A stretch of DNA of 64,000 nt from Adiantum capillus-veneris (GCA_014529385.2 CM043960.1:25898396-25962395), one strand, 5' to 3'; counted from the first letter of the stretch, positions 10,910-22,925 are shown. Notes: generated by a model from the sequence alone, not told the origin. Made by a program: numbers and translations.

Positions 10910-11660
10910 TTATTGAAGCTTCGAGGTGGGGTCTTTTACTCCACATTTTTCTAAGCATTTTCCTACATTGGTCCACATGTTTGGTTGTAACCTCACGAGT
11001 TCGGCTAATGTGATTGTGCATGCCACAAGGGTGGACAATAACTCAATCAACCCTTGTGAATCCATCACTCTATTAGAAGAAAGCCTTTGAGATGGGATTG
11101 CTCTCACCTCAGACTTGGCTTCATACTCCCCTAGGTAAGAGGGTAGAGTTTTTAGCGAGTCTGGTTGGCTGTGCCCTGAACTAATTGATCCCTGGTCTCC
11201 CCCTTGTGAATGCATATCAAAGTTCATTGGTGATCTTGCCTCAAATTCTTCAATAGGAGGTAAGATCTCATTTTTCTCTTTTCTCGTGCTATTCATTTGG
11301 TAACTCACCCTGTTAGCTTCATTGGCATCACGGATTTGCTTCCACAGGTCATCTAGACTGTTACAATCCTTACCCATTTCTACCAATGCTTTAGGCTTAA
11401 ACCCATCACTTGTCTCATCTGTTGTATTTGGCACTATGATAGGCTCTCCCCTAGACTCAGAGGCAGTCGTGAGTCTCTCCTTCGTGTCTACTTGTTTCTC
11501 TAAAGTTGGTTTGATAGGGGTTGGAGTTGGTACTTCATGCCAACTTGCAGGTTTACCAAGCGGATTTTCTATCAAGGATTGAGTTGTTTCAATCATCTTT
11601 CGACACATTTCCAACCTTTGTTTTTCTATTTCGGCATATGGATAAGTCATCCATCTTTGC
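10910..11660 (-). pseudogene. Gypsy 1 gag, C-terminal part
   Basis: A minus-strand open frame, beginning in sequence like YPYAEIEKQRLEMCRKM, continues as a Ser/Pro-rich gag tail to the stop at 10910. The 5' side is cut by copia 1 at about 11660-11674. No zinc knuckle is visible in the remaining part. Confidence 0.55.
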
Positions 11661-11673
11661 TCTTGGTGTTGCT

Positions 11674-13950
11674 GAGAGGAAAAACAAGTCACTTAAGGAA
11701 ATGGCACGATGTATGGTCAAAAGTCAAGCTTTGCCGCATTCTTTTTGGCTTGAGGCTATCATGTGTGCCACTTATGTACTAAACAGGTGTCCTACGAAAG
11801 CTTTGTAGTCGATTACTCCATATGAAGCATGGCATGATAGAAAGCCTTCTATTGAGCACATGCGTGTTTTTGGCCGTTTGGCCTATGCTTTGGTGCCACA
11901 CACAGTGCAGAAAATTGGATGATAGGCTGTCAAATGTATTTTTGTTGGTTATAGTGCTGAAATTAAAGGTTACAGGTTGTATCATCCACAAACAAAGTGT
12001 ATTTTGGTTTCACTGGATGTAGGGTTTGTGGAAGATTTTGTTCAGCCCTTGCTGTCATGTACTAGAGACACTAATGTAAGCTCACATGACATTTATAACA
12101 CTTTGTTGCCTCTTTTCAATGGTAGAAGTTTAAATATAAATTACAACGAGGCAAATGTACAGCCTATGGGGGTTTCTAAAAATGTTACAGACTAGCCTAT
12201 TACTGATGTAGATGTACATGATATACTTGATGAGGAAAGGGCTAAAAATGAGCAGGCTAGAGGTATGCCAAAATGACTGGTGCATACATTGCGTGACATT
12301 AAATTGGATGCACCTTTGTCTAGTTCCACTCGTTCAGGCTATCTCCATGCATCTTATGCATCAGATTGTTATGCTTTGGTTGTGTCTAGCTTACATGATG
12401 TTGAGTAACCTCTATCATTTGATGAAGCACAGAATTTAGAACATTTGATGGCTGCCATGGAATCAAAATATGATGCACTTATTGAAAATGACACATGGAC
12501 TTTATGTGATTTGCCTCCTCGCAAAAATACCATTGTACAAAGTGGGTTTACAAGTTGAACCGCAAGCCAAATGGTGAGGTTGATCGCCACAAGGCTCGAC
12601 TTGTTGCAAAAGGATATGCACAACAAAAAGGCATAGATTATGAAGAAAATTTTGCTCCCACTTGTCGTATGACTACTGTTCGTTTTTTATGTGCATTGGC
12701 AGCTCATTTGGTTGGGATGTACATCAATGAGACATTATTACTTCTTTCTTGAATGGTGACATATTTGAGGAATTTTATGTAAAGTAGCCTCACGTTTTTG
12801 TCAAGAAAGGACAAGAGGACAAAGTGTATAAAGGTAAGAAAGCTTTGTATGGGTTGAAGAAATATCCTCGTGCTTGGTATACGAAGGCTGACACTCATCT
12901 GGTCGAACAAGTCTTTCGTAACAGTCCAACAAAAAGCACATTGTATGTCAAGCGTGAGGGCGATGTGCTTCTCATTGTTGTTCTTTATGTGGATGATTTG
13001 TTGATCACTGGTCCCAATGAGGCACATATTGATGAATTTAAGGCTGATTTCAATGCTACTTTCAGGATAAAAGATTTGGGACTGTTGCATCATTACTTGG
13101 GATACAATTTAAGCAGTCAAAAAAGTTACATAGAGACATTTCTATGTAAGTTTGGACTTGAGGATTGCAAACCTATTTCCACTCCCATGGAAACAAGTTT
13201 AAAGTTTGGACTTGAGGATTGCAAACCTATTTCCACTCCCATGGAAACAAGTTTAAAGTTAAGTCTACATGATGCTGGTGATCCTACTGATGTCACTCAT
13301 TACCAAACTGCATTGGATCCCTCATTTATGTATGCAACACGTGGTCGGATATGCAATTTTCCATCTCATAGGTCAACAAATTTATGCATTGCCCAGGGTC
13401 TAAGCATTGGCACGCCCTTCTTGAGTGGCACTTTACATCTTGGCTTGTTTTATCCCACGTAGGAATCATTGCCGCCAGACTAACATGCTTTTTTGGACTC
13501 ATATTGGTTGGTTGTTTTGATAGGCGAGTGCCCATAATGGTTTTTGTTTCATGCTTGGCAGTTCATGTATATCATGGTTGAGCAAGAAGCAACCCACTGT
13601 GGCCACTTCTAGTTCTGAGGCTGAGTACAAGACAATATTCACAGCTACCGTGGAGTGTGTATGGCTCGAACGCCTTATGGATGATTTAAGTGTTGGACAA
13701 GACACTGCCAACACTATCTACACTGATAGTCAGAGTGCATTGCCAGTTGTGAGAAACCTAGTTTTTCATGCTTGCACAAAGCACATTGAGGTGCATTACC
13801 ACTATGTCAGGGAGAGTCTCTCAGTAGGAGAAACTAGCCTAGCTTATGTGCCAACGTAGGAAAACCTTGTAGATCTTTTCACAAAGGCATTGTCTCGTGA
13901 GAAGTTCGAAGCTTTTCACAACTCTTTGGGCTTACTCCCCTTTGTGGATT
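11674..13950 (+). pseudogene. Copia 1 integrase C-terminus, reverse transcriptase and RNase H
   Basis: Plus-strand motifs in order: GVAERKNKSLKEMARCM and FWLEAI, then VFGRLAYALV and KCIFVGYS (integrase end); KARLVAKGYAQQKGIDYEE (RT); YGLKKYPRAW; YVDD at 12986-12997; IKDLGLLHHYLG; then SSSEAEYKT and DSQSAL (RNase H) and DLFTKALSREKF. Stops and shifts (for example after CPTKAL near 11806) make it inactive. A 54-bp in-frame tandem duplication lies at 13151-13258. Confidence 0.85.
13151..13258 (+). repeat. 54-bp tandem duplication in copia 1 RT
   Basis: Two perfect head-to-tail copies of a 54-bp unit beginning TTTGGACTTGAGGATTGC duplicate 18 codons (FGLEDCKPISTPMETSLK) without changing frame. 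The location is just downstream of the RT palm. Confidence 0.9.
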
Positions 13951-14028
13951 GATCATGTCCTCAGGGCATGACACTTCCCTTTACTCATGTGCCTGCTCTC
14001 GTGTGACCGCATTACTCCATGGGGGATT

Positions 14029-14257
14029 TGTTACCATATACATGTGGTAGTGATGTGTGTGAACACATTTAAGACCACCGAGGCATTTTTTCCCTCACTA
14101 GTAGGTTTTCCCCCCCGTGCATTGTATATATGCCCATTCATTCTAGGGCTATCTATCTTTCCATTGCACACTAAGTAATACACTCTCTGTTGTGTGCCTT
14201 GAACTTCCTTCATCTTCTCCAAGCTGTGTGTGTTTTCTTGCAACCCTAATTCCAACA
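14029..14257 (+). repeat. Candidate 3' LTR of copia 1
   Basis: The 229-bp segment begins TGTTACCATATACATG after a purine run and ends CCTAATTCCAACA, so it has TG..CA ends. A TATA-like TGTATATATG is present near 14123. No second copy is available in the window for comparison. Confidence 0.6.
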
Positions 14258-14600
14258 ATAGCTCCCTTGGAAGCCTCTGTAGTCCCGAATGGGGCCTCAA
14301 CTTCTTCCAACAACCTTTTACGCAAGGACAATGCACTCCTAGCGAATTCTTTTTCAATATGAGCCTTGCGTCCTCTCAATTCCTCCATGTTCAACCCCGA
14401 GATGCTGCTTTAGTCTCCCACGTTTTGTTGGCCAATTACTATTGCCAAGCCTTTATCAAATCCACCAATTGAGGGGTCCTTTGCGTCCCGAGTGCCCCCC
14501 GTAATTTCCTCTGCATATGAAGGTTTGAATGCTTTATCGATGTCCCAAGCTCTAGAGTAGTAGCCAGTGTGACCTGGACTTAAAACCAAGCACCACAAAG
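14258..14600 (-). pseudogene. Gypsy 1 gag, N-terminal remnant
   Basis: Minus-strand sequence (MEELRGRKAHIEKEF, ALSLRKRLLEEVEAP) resumes directly beyond the 3' LTR of copia 1. I take it as the upstream part of the same gag, interrupted by copia 1. The match to a gag domain is not strong. Confidence 0.4.
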
Positions 14601-15499
14601 TGGTTATAAGGTCGATTGGTAATAATTGTTTGTTGATATATATTATTTTTATTTTTTAAGAGAATGCGTGGGCAAGCTAGTGAGTGCGTGTGGTGCATCA
14701 CCATATTCCTATACGACAACATTCTCTCTCTGTAGTAGATTTCTCAAAGGTGTGAGAGGTGCACTTGATAAACCAAGGGTGGTCTATATTAGTTCCAGTA
14801 TTATTGATTGATTAGAAAATGCCACTAAAGTTGAAGTGGCTTGTAAGGTGGCTTGTAATGTGTCTCTAACTTGTGTAACTAGCTAGCATCATTGAAAAAC
14901 TTATAACTAGGTTATTTTTTTAAAGGGGGAATAATATGCAAAATAAGCCAAAGAAGAGCCTTATTACTTGCTACCCAATAAAACAAAATATTGAACCCAC
15001 GTATCTTTGGGAGGCAACAACCCAACACCAAAAATTTGAGGGTTTAAACGCCCATTTCAATCCTTGTGGCACCTTAAACAAATATAGAGTCTTGAAAAGA
15101 ATGCATTCTAAGCATAATGTGGCCCACAATGGTTGGTTGTTGATAGATGTGTTTGTCCAATTGTTAGCCATGCATGAGGGCCTTATATGCTATGCAAGCA
15201 CTACAAGGACACAACCAATAAAATCACCCCAATGTGGTGGTCTTGGAACATATGGGACAACATGACATTACTCTTGAAGAAGGGCATTGAACACTTTGCT
15301 TTCTCCACTAGCTCACCGGCAGTGAAGTAGCAAGAATCATGTCGGTCAAGGGCGAGGATTATGTTAACATAAACACTATATGTGCATAGAACTTTTTTTT
15401 TCCCATACTCACAATTTTGAGTGGTATGACTAAGCTACTTTACTTGAGCACAAACATTTATCATTAGTACATGTAAACTACGCTCACAAGAAGACAAAT
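14601..15499. other. No recognisable gene
   Basis: AT-rich sequence with a plus-strand open frame at 14936-15265 for which I see no family resemblance or repeat partner in the window. It may be decayed 5' sequence of gene D. Confidence 0.5.
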
Positions 15500-16352
15500 C
15501 CCACCTTCACGGACCTTGAGGATCCAAGGATTGCAAAAATTTGCAAGCTTTACAACCAATATTTTCATGTGTGCAAAAAATGGCCGCAAAATTATACCAC
15601 ACCACCACATGCATTAGCCACCACAATCACATGGGCACTAAGAAGCAGTGTGCCCAAAGGTATAAACTTTGTCCAGTATCTGCATGAGAAAGTGGTTGGA
15701 ATGGGAACAGATAAGTTGAAGTACATTGGTGGGGCAAGAGGACAATGGCCAAAACAGCCCACACAGAAACGACTGGTTGAGATTGAAAGAGGATGTTGAA
15801 GAAGAGACTCTAGCGATAGTAGCCCCACCTGTCTCTACTCGGCTCAGGTGAAAGCTCGAGACCATGTAGGAGGATACAAAAGAGGAGCCATCAAAAAAAG
15901 GAGAAAACAACCATTATCAAAGAAGAGCGACTGAAAGAGGCTGCTAGCCAAAAAGCCGCTTGAATGGAATGCCTTATAGAACAATTCAAGGCAGAGAAGG
16001 CATTAAAGGGAGACTTTAAAGAATATTGGGTACCAGATCCTAGAAAGGTGGGTGATAGCTCCTCTCGACCCCTCGAAGATTAGTTTGATCATTATCAGGA
16101 CATACAATGAGACAAAGTGAGTAATAGAACAACAAAATCTTGAGCCCCGCTGACGAGGTGCAAACTATAAAGAAGAAATTACAAGAGAAACCTGAAGTTC
16201 AAGAAGAGAAGAAAGAGATCGAAGATGTCCAGACCGAAGAACGAAGTGCAACCCCAACAACATCTCCCCTTGCACACATCCACCGATCGACAAGCCCTAA
16301 ACCATCGATATCTCAATAGAAGGATTTACCAAAGAAGAGATCTAAAGCTGAA

Positions 16353-16475
16353 TGAAAGGGCGGTGGTAATGCGTGTGCTAGTCTCCACCCAACCATGCTA
16401 TCTTATAGCCTCCCCCTAGCGTACACACTGTCCGGCCGTGCCGGTGGCCTTGCCCATAGGACCCATGTCCTAACA
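16353..16475 (-). repeat. LTR of miniature element (downstream copy on minus strand)
   Basis: 123 bp, minus-strand TGTTAGGACATGGG to CCCTTTCA. It contains GCTATAAGATAGC, a TATA-like site. It differs from the other copy by scattered substitutions, mainly transitions. Confidence 0.75.
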
Positions 16476-16478
16476 TTA

Positions 16479-16500
16479 CCCCCCCCCCCCCCCCCCCCCC
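16479..16500 (-). repeat. 22-base homopolymer C tract (G on the coding strand)
   Basis: An uninterrupted run of 22 C on the plus strand. It lies between the chromodomain remnant and the LTR and is the likely expanded polypurine tract. Confidence 0.85.
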
Positions 16501-16519
16501 TTGGAGAATCGTTTTCATC

Positions 16520-16716
16520 CTCAAAAACGAACATAGGAAAAGTGCGGAGATATTCTCCCATGTAGAACCTTCTTCAGGTCTATCAAGCCATTTTACTAGC
16601 ACCTGTCGTCTGACATGATGTTTGGTGCGAAGCTCATGAGAATCCAAAATCTTTTCGGGCTCATGAGGAATGCTTGGTGGTTCGATAAGGTCAGTGAAAG
16701 GGTGGTGGTAATACAT
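16520..16716 (-). pseudogene. Chromodomain fragment of a chromovirus integrase
   Basis: The minus-strand frame reads PPSIPHEPEKILDSHE, then RRQVLVKWLDRPEEGSTWEN, the core of a chromodomain at the integrase C-terminus of Ty3-type chromoviruses (aromatic residues in LVKW and STWE). It frameshifts after SALF. Nothing else of pol remains. Confidence 0.8.
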
Positions 16717-16816
16717 GTGCTAGTCTCCACTCAATCGTGCTATCTTATAGCCTCCCCCTAGCGTACACATTGTGCGGCCGTGTCGATGGCCTTGCCCTTA
16801 GGGCCTATGTCCTTAC
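16695..16816 (-). repeat. LTR of miniature element (upstream copy on minus strand)
   Basis: 122 bp, minus-strand TGTAAGGACATAGG to CCCTTTCA, paired with 16353-16475. The reading frame of the chromodomain fragment runs out of this repeat. Confidence 0.75.
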
Positions 16817-18979
16817 ATTGAACTAACACCAAAAGAGAAAGAGGAGGACAATAGATGCACCTATGAAGACCTCCTCAAAGCTGGATACTCATGTGAGGAT
16901 GCATCTATGGCTATCTATGCCACCTCTATACCACCACGGGTTGCAAAAGACAAAAAGAAGGTTGAAGAAAAGCACCCAAGACACACAAGGAAGATCACCA
17001 ACAGTGCAGTTACGAGAACCTGAAGTACCAGGGTTAGTACATATTCCACCTGTACAACAATGGAGATCGATGGAGCACCCTTGGAGACCTCCTCCGACAG
17101 GAGTATTGCTAAGCATGGGACGCCAAGTTCCATTTTTTGGCCCATTCCCTAGGCCATCCACAAGAAGCATAATAGCTGCAAATGAAAAAGATGTGAGAGA
17201 CGCCCATCAAATACTCAACAAGAATAGAACACAGTCTCTCACACTTGCCAAAGAAAATAGCATGCTATGCACCAGGGAAGGCAATATGCAGGAAGAGTGT
17301 GAGAACATCACAAGGACTCTACAAATAGAAAATCAAAGAGCTGAGATGAAAAACAAGAGCTTGAAACTCTCATTAAAACGTTAAGGGATGCAGAGAGCAA
17401 ACCATATACTCTTACACTACATATGGCAGAGATCTCGGGCAAAGTCAAGAGTTTACATGAAGAAAAGGAAAGGAGGGAAGACGAGGTGTAGGCATCTAAA
17501 GATGAAGTAATGGAGCTAAAAGCCAAGTTAGATCTCCAAGATGTGACAATTCAAAGACTTAGAGCAACCCCAAGGGCTGCATGAGCAAGTGCAAGAGTAG
17601 ACAACGAGGCTATACAAGCTTTGAAGGCCCAGGTTGCAAGACTTCAAAGGGAATTACAACTAGAACAAAGGCAAAGACTGCATATGGCAGAAGGTTCCCT
17701 AGCCTAAAGACAGATTCATGGCCCGTCAACAAGATCTACAAAAAGAAAACAAATAACTCAAACTCCAGCTAGAGAATTTGCAAAAGCTATTAGCAGTATC
17801 AAGCAGAGGTGGCTACAAGAAGGGATAGCCTTGGACAACAACAATTGCTAGAGCTCCAACAAGAAGTAGAAGAGGCAAGAACACAAGAGACAAAGCAAGG
17901 GCCTAGAAACTTGGGCATCAATGCACAAAGTGAGCCCATGGAGATCCCCGAAGGTGCATAAGACCTACAACACCTAGAAGAATAGATACACTCACAAGGA
18001 GAAGTAGAACGACCATTGACAATAGAAGAGGAGCCACACCTCTAGACTTTAATTAAACAATACACAACAGCCTTGGAAGGGGTCCAAGGCATGGCCACAT
18101 ATGTACTTAGGGAAGAGTGGCTGTAGCCATCTCTTCCCTACCCTCTCCTGAAATATAAAATTTTGGCAATAAAGAAGAGACTGGATGAAGAAGCAAGAGA
18201 GCCAGTATACGAAGGGGATCTCAAGGACCCAAAGGCTACCAAGAAGATAGTGGATTCCCAACCAAAATGGAGAAAATGGTGGCTCCTCAAGTACCCAAGA
18301 TTTTTGCAATACTTGGTGAAAGCCCCAAAGAACATAAGGGATGACACTTTATTTTGCCCTATACCTTGTGTATGCACTTGGGGAAACCATGCTAGGCTAC
18401 TAAAGAAACACCCTACCTAGCTCAACTACCCATCAATGCAACCACCTAAGGAGGGAGAGAGAATAGGTGTATGGTGAAAACCCTAAAGGGCACCATTAAG
18501 AATTTCACTAACTCTCTGGACTTAACGTGCGTGATGATCCAAAAAATATGCAAGATCCTCCTAGCTTGCCTTGAAAGTCTTTGCCCCATCAAAAGCAATG
18601 GATTCCACATTACTATTGACGGGTGACACTGTAACCAGGATGGCATATGACTTGTCAAAGCAGCCATCCCCGGAGGTTCTACACTTGTTTTACCAAAGGC
18701 TAATGTTCTTGCCAAGATATCATATGCAAGCCTTTGCGGAAGCCTTCTACATCGGCTTCTTCACTTATGACAGCACAATTTTCAGCCCTACGTCACCTTG
18801 GGCAACATAAGATTCATACTTAAAGTTGTTGAAGTCTCACGGGTTCCATTGAGGCAAATGCCTAAAAGATTGTTACAACAACAGGACACAAGAGCCAAAA
18901 AGAAAAAGACCCTTCATGTTAGGGACGACATGGATGCGGAGGGGGAGAGTGTTAACCACTTAACGTGGGAAAAGCCCAA

Positions 18980-21468
18980 TTTTGTATTATTTATTCTGTC
19001 AATCTCAATGTAATTATTTTTTGAGACTCGATTGAGTTCCAGATTGTAATATACTAAATATGAGGATTAGCCGAACCCATGGTAGAAAGTAGGAGATGAT
19101 TCTGATAAGTTAGAACCTTCAAAGCTGAGGTAGAAAAGCCAATTTTTGTAACCGTAAGATCAACTTTTGGATTAATCAACTTTTAAGCTCAACTAAGTGT
19201 GCCATGAGTTTTGTGTGAGAGAGTGAGTGATCTTCTTCTACTCTCTACGCGTGCTATGAATTTTACATTGGAAAGGTGTCTTCACCATGGTGCTAGCAAT
19301 GGCGAGAGCTACATGCCAATGCCAAGCTCACATGGTTTTGGTCTCTTCACGAAGAGCTCTCCCACGAGCTTCGAGGTGAGTTTTCTTTCTAACCGTGCAT
19401 CCGATTAGAGATTGCTATATGTCATTGCATTCACGGCAAGTAGAACTACACATTATGCTTAAACACATTTAGAATTGGTGACCTGTAATTTTTGGCATGT
19501 CTTCATACGTGATTTTTGCACCAAGTGTTTACAAGTAGAGAGTTGGGTTAAAGACTTTAAGGTAGTGTCCTTCAGGTGTGTAGAGCTCGTCTCTTGATTT
19601 TTGTGATGATTTGACAACGTTAGGTCTTGTTTTCGAGAGTGTAGCTGTCATAGGTAAGATAGCTTTTGTGCATACATAGTGTGATTTAAGTTGGTTTTCA
19701 ATGTTAGTGATTGTCCATAGAAGGTCAAATTGATGATTGACACCCATCTATTTGCTTCCCTTTGCCTACAGGTCAAGCTCCATCCTTGGTTGACATCTTG
19801 TTTATTGGCTTAGTTTTCACTTTGCTAGCAGCAGTGAATCTGCCTGACAACACATAACCACCATTTCCAATTTCATGCCTAACTAAAGCAATAGCGAGAC
19901 ACCATCATAAAATAGAAGTCCAAGAGCTAATGCCATGAAAGAATTGTCCAAAATCACACAACCATAAGTTTTTTAGAGCCATGACATAGTCAAATCAATC
20001 ACATCAGAGCCATTTAGAGAGGAAAAAAGTAACTAATTGGGTCCTTTGTAGGAGAGCATTCCTACTCTATCAAAATTTGTAATTAGGATCAATGCAAACA
20101 ATAATAAATAAGGAATACAAGTTATGCTCAAGGCTCATGTCCATCAAAGCAAGGATAAGTGAAGAAGAATAAGAAACCTTTACTATCCCCTTAATGTGAG
20201 TGAAACAAAAGAGTCCAAGCTCAAACCAAGACTCTAATATGAAATACAAAATCTTTTTAGATAGCCAATGCTAAAAGTTCATGGTCAAAATAGCTCAAAC
20301 AAAACCAGGTATAGAAGATTTTCAAAAAATTGAATGTCAAAGAAATCCCAATAGAGTCCAAAAGTGCAATCAGTAAGGCAAGGACTATGAGAGTGTATCC
20401 ACAAGCACAAACCATCAAACCATACGATTCTTAAAAAACTACAGAAACCATGGTAATCACTAGTAGGATGACCATCATCAATAGAATGACCACCATAAGT
20501 AGGGTGGCACCCAATCCTCTAAATCAGCTCAAAATTTATCCTAGTCAAACAATAGCATGAGAATAGTAATCATCCTCTTTCCATCCATATATGGTAAGCA
20601 AATAAAAAGCAGAACACCTTTAGGCCATAACATTCAAATTTGTGATTTAAAGTCATGAGAAGGAACCATGAAATTATGAGTTCCGTGGAACCTCAATATT
20701 TCAAGCAAAGAAAATTCCTTATGATATTCTCAAGTAATCATCAGCCAAAAATTCTTAATCCAAAGAAAACCAACATTAAGTGAATCAAGAGTAGACTTGT
20801 GAAAAGGATGCTTTCACAATTTTCATGGTACCAATAGAGTAGAGTCCACAATAATCACCACACCACAAATCAACAAGCCAAATTATTTCAATCATTTAAT
20901 ACCTCACATTTCTTCTCAATCACTATACTTACCTCCAATCCCTTGATTTTAAAGCTTGAAAATAGAAAGCACAAGTCTAAGTGAGGGATAACCTCACATT
21001 TATATAGTAGCACGGCCATGGTATGTGCAAAGAGCCATTTCCAGATCCATCCCAATTTGCACAAAACAAGCACCTTATTACATGCAAGACTTAAACATGG
21101 TAGTCCTTATGTATAGGTTTAGGTAGAGATTAAACAACGTGTAGTAGGATAGAATAATCACCATGAGTGCTAGGCAACAAAAGCCTACATGCAAGGAAGA
21201 CTAGTACATCATCATTGTGTTTAGTGATCACCAAAAGAGGAATGCATGTAGGTAGAGTATTAAAGCTACAAGAATATCAACATCTACAGGATTCCCTTCA
21301 AGCATCCTTATGAAAGAAATGGGAAGAATAGTTGGAGGTAATTGCATTGCAACCCAAAAGTTTTACATAGACCAAGAAGGCAACATCCTTTTAAAAATGC
21401 CTCACAGGAAAAAACTTCACTCATTGAGGAGAAGGGCCATCAAAGCTTACATAAACTAGTGCTTGTTG
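18980..21468. other. No recognisable gene
   Basis: AT-rich, stop-dense DNA in all frames. I see no transposon protein motifs, long repeats or RNA gene. Confidence 0.6.
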
Positions 21469-21704
21469 GTGATGTAAAGGGAATCCCATTTTAGACTGCC
21501 AAGAGGGTAGGACAATGTGCATGCCATCCCATATACCTGTTCCATTGATTGATAGAGGAAAGAATGAAAGGTAGAGATGTTAACTATGGAGCCTAATTTA
21601 TCCCTGGTAATTTTTTGTATTAAAAACTCACATTTGTAAGGCCCCCGTTATGAGGAGAAGCCATTGTGTGTGAAGAAAATCACTCAACGGAAACCAAAAT
21701 TTTC
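21469..21704 (+). repeat. Possible 5' LTR of copia 2
   Basis: The segment begins TGTTGGTGATGTAAAGG and ends AAAATTTTCA, 16 bases before the primer-binding site. No 3' copy exists in the window, so the limits are a guess. Confidence 0.3.
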
Positions 21705-21720
21705 ACGGCCAGTCTTGCCT

Positions 21721-21732
21721 TGGTATCAGAGC
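21721..21732 (+). other. Primer-binding site of copia 2
   Basis: TGGTATCAGAGC is the standard initiator methionine tRNA primer-binding sequence of plant copia elements. It lies about 70 bp upstream of the gag start. Confidence 0.9.
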
Positions 21733-21791
21733 AAGGTTTTCTTGTAGATAAAGTATCTCAAGGAAAGGATTCCTTGAATTGAGTGGGAGTA

Positions 21792-22412
21792 ATGGCAGAG
21801 GAAGGGAAGCTTAAGATTGATAAGTTCAACGGCAAGAACTACCAACACTGGAAGATGAATATTGAAGACTATCTCTACCAAAGGAACCTTTATTTCCACT
21901 AGTAGGTGGCCTCGCAAAGAAGCCTGCAACAATGGCAGATGAAGCATGAATTCTCCTTGATCGACACTGGGAACAATCCCGCTAAGCTTGGCATCAACGG
22001 TGTCCTTCAATGTTTTGGAGATGAAAACCACGGAGAACTGGATGAAGTCACTTGACGGTCTCTACTAGAAACCATCGGCATCCAATAAGGTATTTCTCAT
22101 GAAGCGCTTGTTCAATCTAAAGATGGCAGAGAATGGTTTAGTTGCAGAACACCTAAATGACTTTAACACCAACATAAGTAAACTTCAATTGGTGAAAATA
22201 AATTTTAAAGACAAAGTGCAAGCTCTCCTTATACTATCGTCTCTACCGGATAGTTGGGACAACCTTCTGATGGCTGTAAGTGATTTTATCTCTGGCACAA
22301 ATACTCTTAAGTTTGACGATGTTGTGGGTATTCTCCTAAGCGAGTAAATACAAAGGATAAGCACAAGTGAATCATCAAGTGTTGCACACTATCAGTGAAG
22401 GGGGAAAGCATG
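21792..22412 (+). pseudogene. Copia 2 gag, 5' part
   Basis: Starts ATG at 21792 with MAEEGKLKIDKFNGKNY and WKMNIEDYLYQ, the typical copia gag N-terminus (F-x-G-x-NY-x-x-W). From 22099 the UBN2-type domain follows: LFNLKMAE, HLNDFN, LLSSLPDSWDNL and VVGILLSE. It is broken by frame changes and stops (for example about 21903 and 22345) and then by element B. Confidence 0.85.
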
Positions 22413-22422
22413 TTAATGTGTC
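22404..22422 (+). repeat. Left terminal inverted repeat region of element B
   Basis: GAAAGCATGTTAATGTGTC matches the reverse complement of 34863-34880 (GAAGCATGTTAACGTGTC) with one gap and one mismatch. The inner part from 22413 (TTAATGTGTC) would be element and CATG a 4-bp target repeat. Alternatively the whole match is the inverted repeat. Confidence 0.6.
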
Positions 22423-22925
22423 GCGCTTTTTGTGCTAGTTAACATATGCCAACAAGCACATATTATAAGCATAACACATGGATAGGACAGTCTTGTTTTT
22501 CAAGTGTGTGGGCCACCATCATGAACTATACAAAGTGTAATACTTGGACTTTGAAAAAATGAATTGTAATATTTTTAAAATCTCTAACAGTTAAGCTCAG
22601 TCGTTACATTGAGGTAGTGCTGTAGTCATGAAGCATGGAGGGAAGCACAACGCAGGGGCCACATGTCAGAGAGAGGGAGGAAAGCGATTGCGAGCTGCAA
22701 GCAGTTCTGCAGTCAGAGGCCAGCAGTCAGCCCAAGTGGAGGATAGCTCACCACTGAAGCTAACCACCTTCGACAGCAATCTTGACACTGCTCCGCCGAG
22801 AAGGAAGTCGAGGGGAAAAGGTTCTGTTGATTCTCCTCCGCCCTGCAAAAGATTGAATGCTTATAATTCCCACGGATCCCCAATGTCAAAGTACATGCAT
22901 GCAGGGAAGGGGAAGCATGACTCAG

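Larger units (their letters stand above)
11661..14257 (+). mobile_element. Copia element 1, 5'-truncated, with 3' LTR
   Basis: The plus-strand polyprotein remnant begins in the integrase C-terminal part and runs through reverse transcriptase and RNase H to a polypurine tract (GGGGGATT at 14021-14028) and a candidate 3' LTR at 14029-14257. Gag, protease and the 5' LTR are absent. It is embedded in minus-strand gypsy 1 gag. Confidence 0.75.
8412..14600 (-). mobile_element. Gypsy (Ty3-type) element 1, interrupted by element A and copia 1
   Basis: A minus-strand gypsy-type polyprotein runs gag (14600-14258 and 11660-10910), protease (about 10897-10514), a spacer region (10417-9648) and reverse transcriptase (9581-8412). 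It then stops at the edge of element A, beyond whose left end its RNase H and integrase should lie. It belongs to the same family as gypsy element C (44931-58262): the RT blocks ADIYE-like, EIEHTDWV and YMDDLCVHS are shared. LTRs are not in view. Confidence 0.8.
16353..16816 (-). mobile_element. Miniature LTR element retaining a chromodomain, inserted in gene D
   Basis: Two direct repeats with TG..CA ends (16353-16475 and 16695-16816) flank 219 bp. The flanks are CTGAA before and TTGAA after, a five-base target repeat with one mismatch. Counting that repeat once restores an open frame across gene D (KAE followed by LTPKEKEED). On the minus strand the interior encodes a chromodomain-like fragment and ends in a 22-base G tract beside the downstream repeat, as a polypurine tract would. 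No primer-binding site is seen after the upstream repeat. Confidence 0.72.
15500..18960 (+). pseudogene. Decayed coiled-coil gene D, relative of gene E
   Basis: Plus-strand pieces match gene E (38694-42246, minus) at both ends. The N-terminal block has LYNQYFH, PQNYTTPPHALATTIT and KYIGGARG near 15540-15740. The C-terminal blocks are PKWRKWWLLKYPRFLQYL near 18265, MVKTLKG and CVMIQKICKILLAC near 18471-18560, and YDLSKQPSPEVLHLFYQR and MFLPR near 18646-18720. The middle (16820-17950) is a charged, heptad-rich coiled coil. Many stops show it is dead. A 464-bp LTR element (16353-16816) interrupts it. The protein family is unknown to me; a gag-like or plant-transposon-associated origin is possible. 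Confidence 0.6.

Noticed and set aside
14936..15265. 109-codon plus-strand frame as a gene
   Set aside because: No similarity to gene E's N-terminus or any family I know; surrounded by stop-dense DNA.
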